DNA of 17,814 nt, taken from UBA3263 sp964554335 (GTDB lineage: Bacteria; Bacteroidota; Bacteroidia; Bacteroidales; Muribaculaceae). The notes below the pieces were generated by a model. It ran no database searches and was not told where the DNA came from. It saw nothing but the letters and a program-made list of their open reading frames with translations. Shown in pieces: positions 15,723-17,814 of this stretch. The DNA lies in contig CAZKOF010000040.1 in NCBI GenBank assembly GCA_964554335.1, positions 1 to 17,814 of the forward strand, written 5' to 3'. How positions within the stretch are numbered: the first letter of the stretch is position 1; each line of letters opens with the position of its first letter. Both the position numbers and the translations under genes were made by a program.

Positions 15723-17518
15723 CGGGCGGCGCGTTTGCGCTCGAGTTCGTCAAGGATGATTTTGCGCAGGCGGATATGGTGGGGGGTTACTTCAACGTAT
15801 TCGTCCTCTTTGATGTATTCGAGGGCTTCTTCGAGGGAGAAAACCACGGGGGGAACGATGCGGGCTTTGTCGTCGGCGCCGCTGGCACGCATGTTGGTGA
15901 GCTTCTTGGATTTGGTGACGTTGACAACGATGTCGTTGTCTTTGGCGTTCTCGCCTACGACCTGGCCGGCGTAGACCTCTTCCTGGGGGAATATGAAGAA
16001 GCGTCCGCGGTCCTGGAGCTTGTCGATGGCGTAGGCGAATGCGGTGCCTCCCTCCATTGCGATGAGCGAGCCGTTGGTGCGGCGTTCGATGTCGCCCTTC
16101 CAGGGCTGGTATTCGAGGAACCGGTGGGCCATGATGGCTTCGCCTGCCGACGCGGTCAGGACGTTGTTGCGCAGGCCGATGATGCCGCGCGAGGGGATGT
16201 GGAACTCCATGTGCACACGGTCGGAACCCTGGGCGTTCATCGAAATCATCTCGCCCTTTCGGTGCGTCACCATGTCGATGATTTTGCTGGCGTATTCTTC
16301 GGTGACGTTGATTGTCAGCAGCTCGACGGGTTCGCACTTCATGCCGTCGATTTCCTTGATGATGACCTGAGGCTGGCCGACCTGAAGCTCGTAGCCCTCG
16401 CGGCGCATGGTTTCGATGAGCACGGAGAGGTGGAGCACGCCGCGGCCGAACACGGTCCAGACGTCTTCGTTGGCGGCTTTTTCGACTCTGAGGGCGAGGT
16501 TGCGGTCAAGTTCGCGGGTCAGGCGTTCGCCGATATGGCGCGATGTGACGTACTTGCCGTCTTTGCCGAAGAAAGGGGAGTCGTTGATTGTGAAAGTCAT
16601 CGACATTGTCGGCTCGTCGATTGCGATGCGGGGGAGCGCTTCGGGCGCCGAGGGGTCGGCGATGGTGTCGCCGATTTCAAAGTTTTCGATGCCGATGAGG
16701 GCGCAGATGTCGCCGGAGCTGACTTCGCTGACCTTTTTGCGGCCCATGCCTTCAAAGGTGTGTAGCTCTTTTATGCGTTGTTTGATAGCCGAACCGTCTT
16801 TTTTGAGCAAGACGATGTCCTGGTTCTCGCGGAGGGTCCCTCGGTGGACGCGTCCGACGGCGATACGTCCGACATAGTTCGAGAAGTCGAGCGAGGTAAT
16901 GAGCATCTGCGCGGCGCCGTCGTAGGTTTGGGGTTCGGGGATGTGCTCGATGATGGCGTCGAGCAGCGGGAGGATGTTGTCGGTGGGCTTGCGCCAGTCG
17001 GTGCTCATCCAGCCCTGTTTTGCCGAGCCGTATATTGTCGGGAAGTCGAGCTGCTCTTCGGTAGCGTTGAGCGAGAACATGAGGTCGAAAACCATTTCCT
17101 GCACTTCGTCGGGGCGGCAGTTGGGTTTGTCGACTTTGTTGATGACCACGACGGGTTTGAGACCCATGCGGATGGCTTTTTCGAGCACGAAGCGGGTCTG
17201 GGGCATCGGGCCCTCGAAGGCGTCGACAAGGAGGAGACAGCCGTCGGCCATGTTGAGCACTCGCTCGACTTCGCCGCCGAAGTCGGCGTGTCCGGGGGTG
17301 TCGATAATGTTTATTTTATGGTCTTTATAGTTGATAGAAACATTTTTGGACAGAATTGTTATGCCTCGTTCGCGTTCAAGGTCGTTATTATCGAGAATGA
17401 GTTCGCCGGTTTCCTGGTTGTCGCGGAAGAGATGTCCGGCCATCAGCATTTTGTCTACAACGGTTGTCTTTCCGTGGTCAACGTGGGCAATGATGGCGAT
17501 GTTTCTGATTTTTTGCAT
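15719..17518 (-). CDS. typA: Ribosome-associated translational GTPase TypA/BipA
   Basis: A 599-residue GTPase of the elongation-factor family that acts on the ribosome in stress adaptation and large-subunit assembly. The GTPase motifs are complete: G1 AHVDHGKT (11-18), switch region ERERGITI (48-55), G3 DTPGH (73-77), G4 NKVD (127-130) and a later GSAKQGW. Beta-barrel domain 2 (GRVHRGTLRENQ), the EF-G-like domains (EPVELLTINVTEEY, HRKGEM, HMEFHIPSRGIIGLRN) and the TypA-specific C-terminal domain follow at the usual length. The ATG at 17516-17518 leaves about 27 bases to the -7 element. Its TAA stop (15719-15721) interlocks with the TAG of the convergent plus-strand gene, leaving no intergenic terminator. 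It is a core gene not related to the peptide system and marks one boundary of the accessory locus. Confidence 0.98.
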   Translation of the reverse strand: MQKIRNIAIIAHVDHGKTTVVDKMLMAGHLFRDNQETGELILDNNDLERERGITILSKNVSINYKDHKINIIDTPGHADFGGEVERVLNMADGCLLLVDAFEGPMPQTRFVLEKAIRMGLKPVVVINKVDKPNCRPDEVQEMVFDLMFSLNATEEQLDFPTIYGSAKQGWMSTDWRKPTDNILPLLDAIIEHIPEPQTYDGAAQMLITSLDFSNYVGRIAVGRVHRGTLRENQDIVLLKKDGSAIKQRIKELHTFEGMGRKKVSEVSSGDICALIGIENFEIGDTIADPSAPEALPRIAIDEPTMSMTFTINDSPFFGKDGKYVTSRHIGERLTRELDRNLALRVEKAANEDVWTVFGRGVLHLSVLIETMRREGYELQVGQPQVIIKEIDGMKCEPVELLTINVTEEYASKIIDMVTHRKGEMISMNAQGSDRVHMEFHIPSRGIIGLRNNVLTASAGEAIMAHRFLEYQPWKGDIERRTNGSLIAMEGGTAFAYAIDKLQDRGRFFIFPQEEVYAGQVVGENAKDNDIVVNVTKSKKLTNMRASGADDKARIVPPVVFSLEEALEYIKEDEYVEVTPHHIRLRKIILDELERKRAAR

Positions 17519-17544
17519 AAAACTATTTTTTTGATTTCAGGGTG

Positions 17545-17552
17545 CAAAGTTA
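17545..17552 (-). promoter_or_regulatory. Promoter -7 element of typA
   Basis: On the minus strand these bases read TAACTTTG (followed by C), an exact match to the Bacteroidetes -7 consensus. No good TTTG -33 element is visible at the expected 19-21 base spacing, so the assignment rests on the -7 box and its position just upstream of the typA ATG. Confidence 0.65.
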
Positions 17553-17814
17553 CGAATAAAAAGTGAAATACGGAAGAAGGGAGTAAAGGTCTTGGGATAC
17601 AGGCGATTTGGGAAAGCGGCTTGAAAATCCGGAAGCAACGCCAAAGCATAGTTAGGTCTTCGCTGCGTTACATCATTGCAAAAAAATCCGCAAGACTTTG
17701 AATGGCATCGTTAGCCCTTTTGTCATGCCATTCGGCATTTTTGCAACTTGTGCTTCATGCTAAAGTCCTATTTCCATTGTATCAACAAAATATTGTACCA
17801 TCTCTTGGATAGAG
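17553..17814. other. Non-coding stretch at the right edge
   Basis: Apart from the nested inverted repeat, I see no gene, tRNA or rRNA here. Reading frames on both strands are short and unsupported. The stretch probably lies between typA and a gene beyond the window edge. Confidence 0.5.
17676..17746. repeat. Nested inverted repeat in the right-hand intergenic region
   Basis: A perfect 9-base inverted pair, GAATGGCAT (17700-17708) and ATGCCATTC (17725-17733), is nested inside an outer imperfect pair, TTGCAAAAAAATCCG (17676-17690) and CGGCATTTTTGCAA (17733-17746). The outer arms share a perfect TTGCAAAAA/TTTTTGCAA. A transcript from either strand could fold into a long stem. No open reading frame crosses it convincingly. 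It could be a dispersed intergenic repeat (REP-like), a terminator of a gene outside the window, or a remnant of a mobile element. Confidence 0.55.

Noticed and set aside
15776..16765. Long open frame (329 codons) on the plus strand opposite typA
   Set aside because: It is fully antisense to a complete, conserved GTPase gene. Its translation is rich in Val, Asp and Gly in the way expected from the reverse frame of a GC-rich gene, with no domain features.

Overview
The window looks like a chromosomal stretch from a member of the Bacteroidota, most likely Bacteroidales. The evidence is Bacteroidetes-type promoters (-7 element TAnnTTTG, here TAACTTTG, upstream of three transcription units), large outer-membrane barrels with an N-terminal carboxypeptidase-regulatory-like domain, and weak Shine-Dalgarno signals. 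A gut lineage such as Muribaculaceae is a guess only.

Almost all of the plus strand (about 94-15722) reads as one biosynthesis, export and outer-membrane locus for a ribosomally made, post-translationally modified peptide (RiPP). Left to right it holds: a small secreted protein (158-532); a large glycosyltransferase with two catalytic domains plus a LanC-like C-terminus (549-2939); a radical SAM/SPASM peptide maturase (2936-4246); a 102-residue precursor with a double-glycine leader, eight regularly spaced cysteines and a Pro/Ser/Thr tail (4277-4585); an intergenic hairpin (4594-4641); three paralogous outer-membrane barrel proteins (4661-7555, 7673-10405, 10421-13204); a peptidase-containing C39 ABC exporter (13201-15366); and a very short HlyD-like membrane protein (15363-15722). 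Several junctions are 4-base ATGA overlaps, indicating translational coupling. The plus-strand operon ends on the stop codon of the convergent housekeeping GTPase gene typA (15719-17518, minus strand). The last ~300 bases hold the typA promoter and a non-coding nested inverted repeat.

Proposed scheme (inference): the radical SAM enzyme cross-links the cysteines of the core, where five consecutive Asn-x-x-Cys units match the known NxxC beta-thioether motif. The glycosyltransferase, whose second domain resembles polypeptide N-acetylgalactosaminyltransferases, decorates the Ser-Pro-Thr-Pro tail. The C39 exporter cleaves after Gly-Gly and moves the product across the inner membrane, perhaps with the mini-HlyD protein. 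The three barrels handle it at the outer membrane, as exit, receptor or self-protection proteins.

The locus also carries scars of a second, lost cassette. Directly after barrel 1 lies the first ~27 bases of an ABC exporter gene. Next come a fresh promoter and then the first ~20 codons of a glycosyltransferase gene, fused in frame to barrel 2, where they now form the n-region of its signal peptide. This suggests that cassettes of the order glycosyltransferase ... barrel - exporter were once repeated in tandem and then collapsed by deletion. Base composition changes sharply from AT-rich (glycosyltransferase, maturase, precursor) to GC-rich (most of barrel 1), which supports a mosaic origin.
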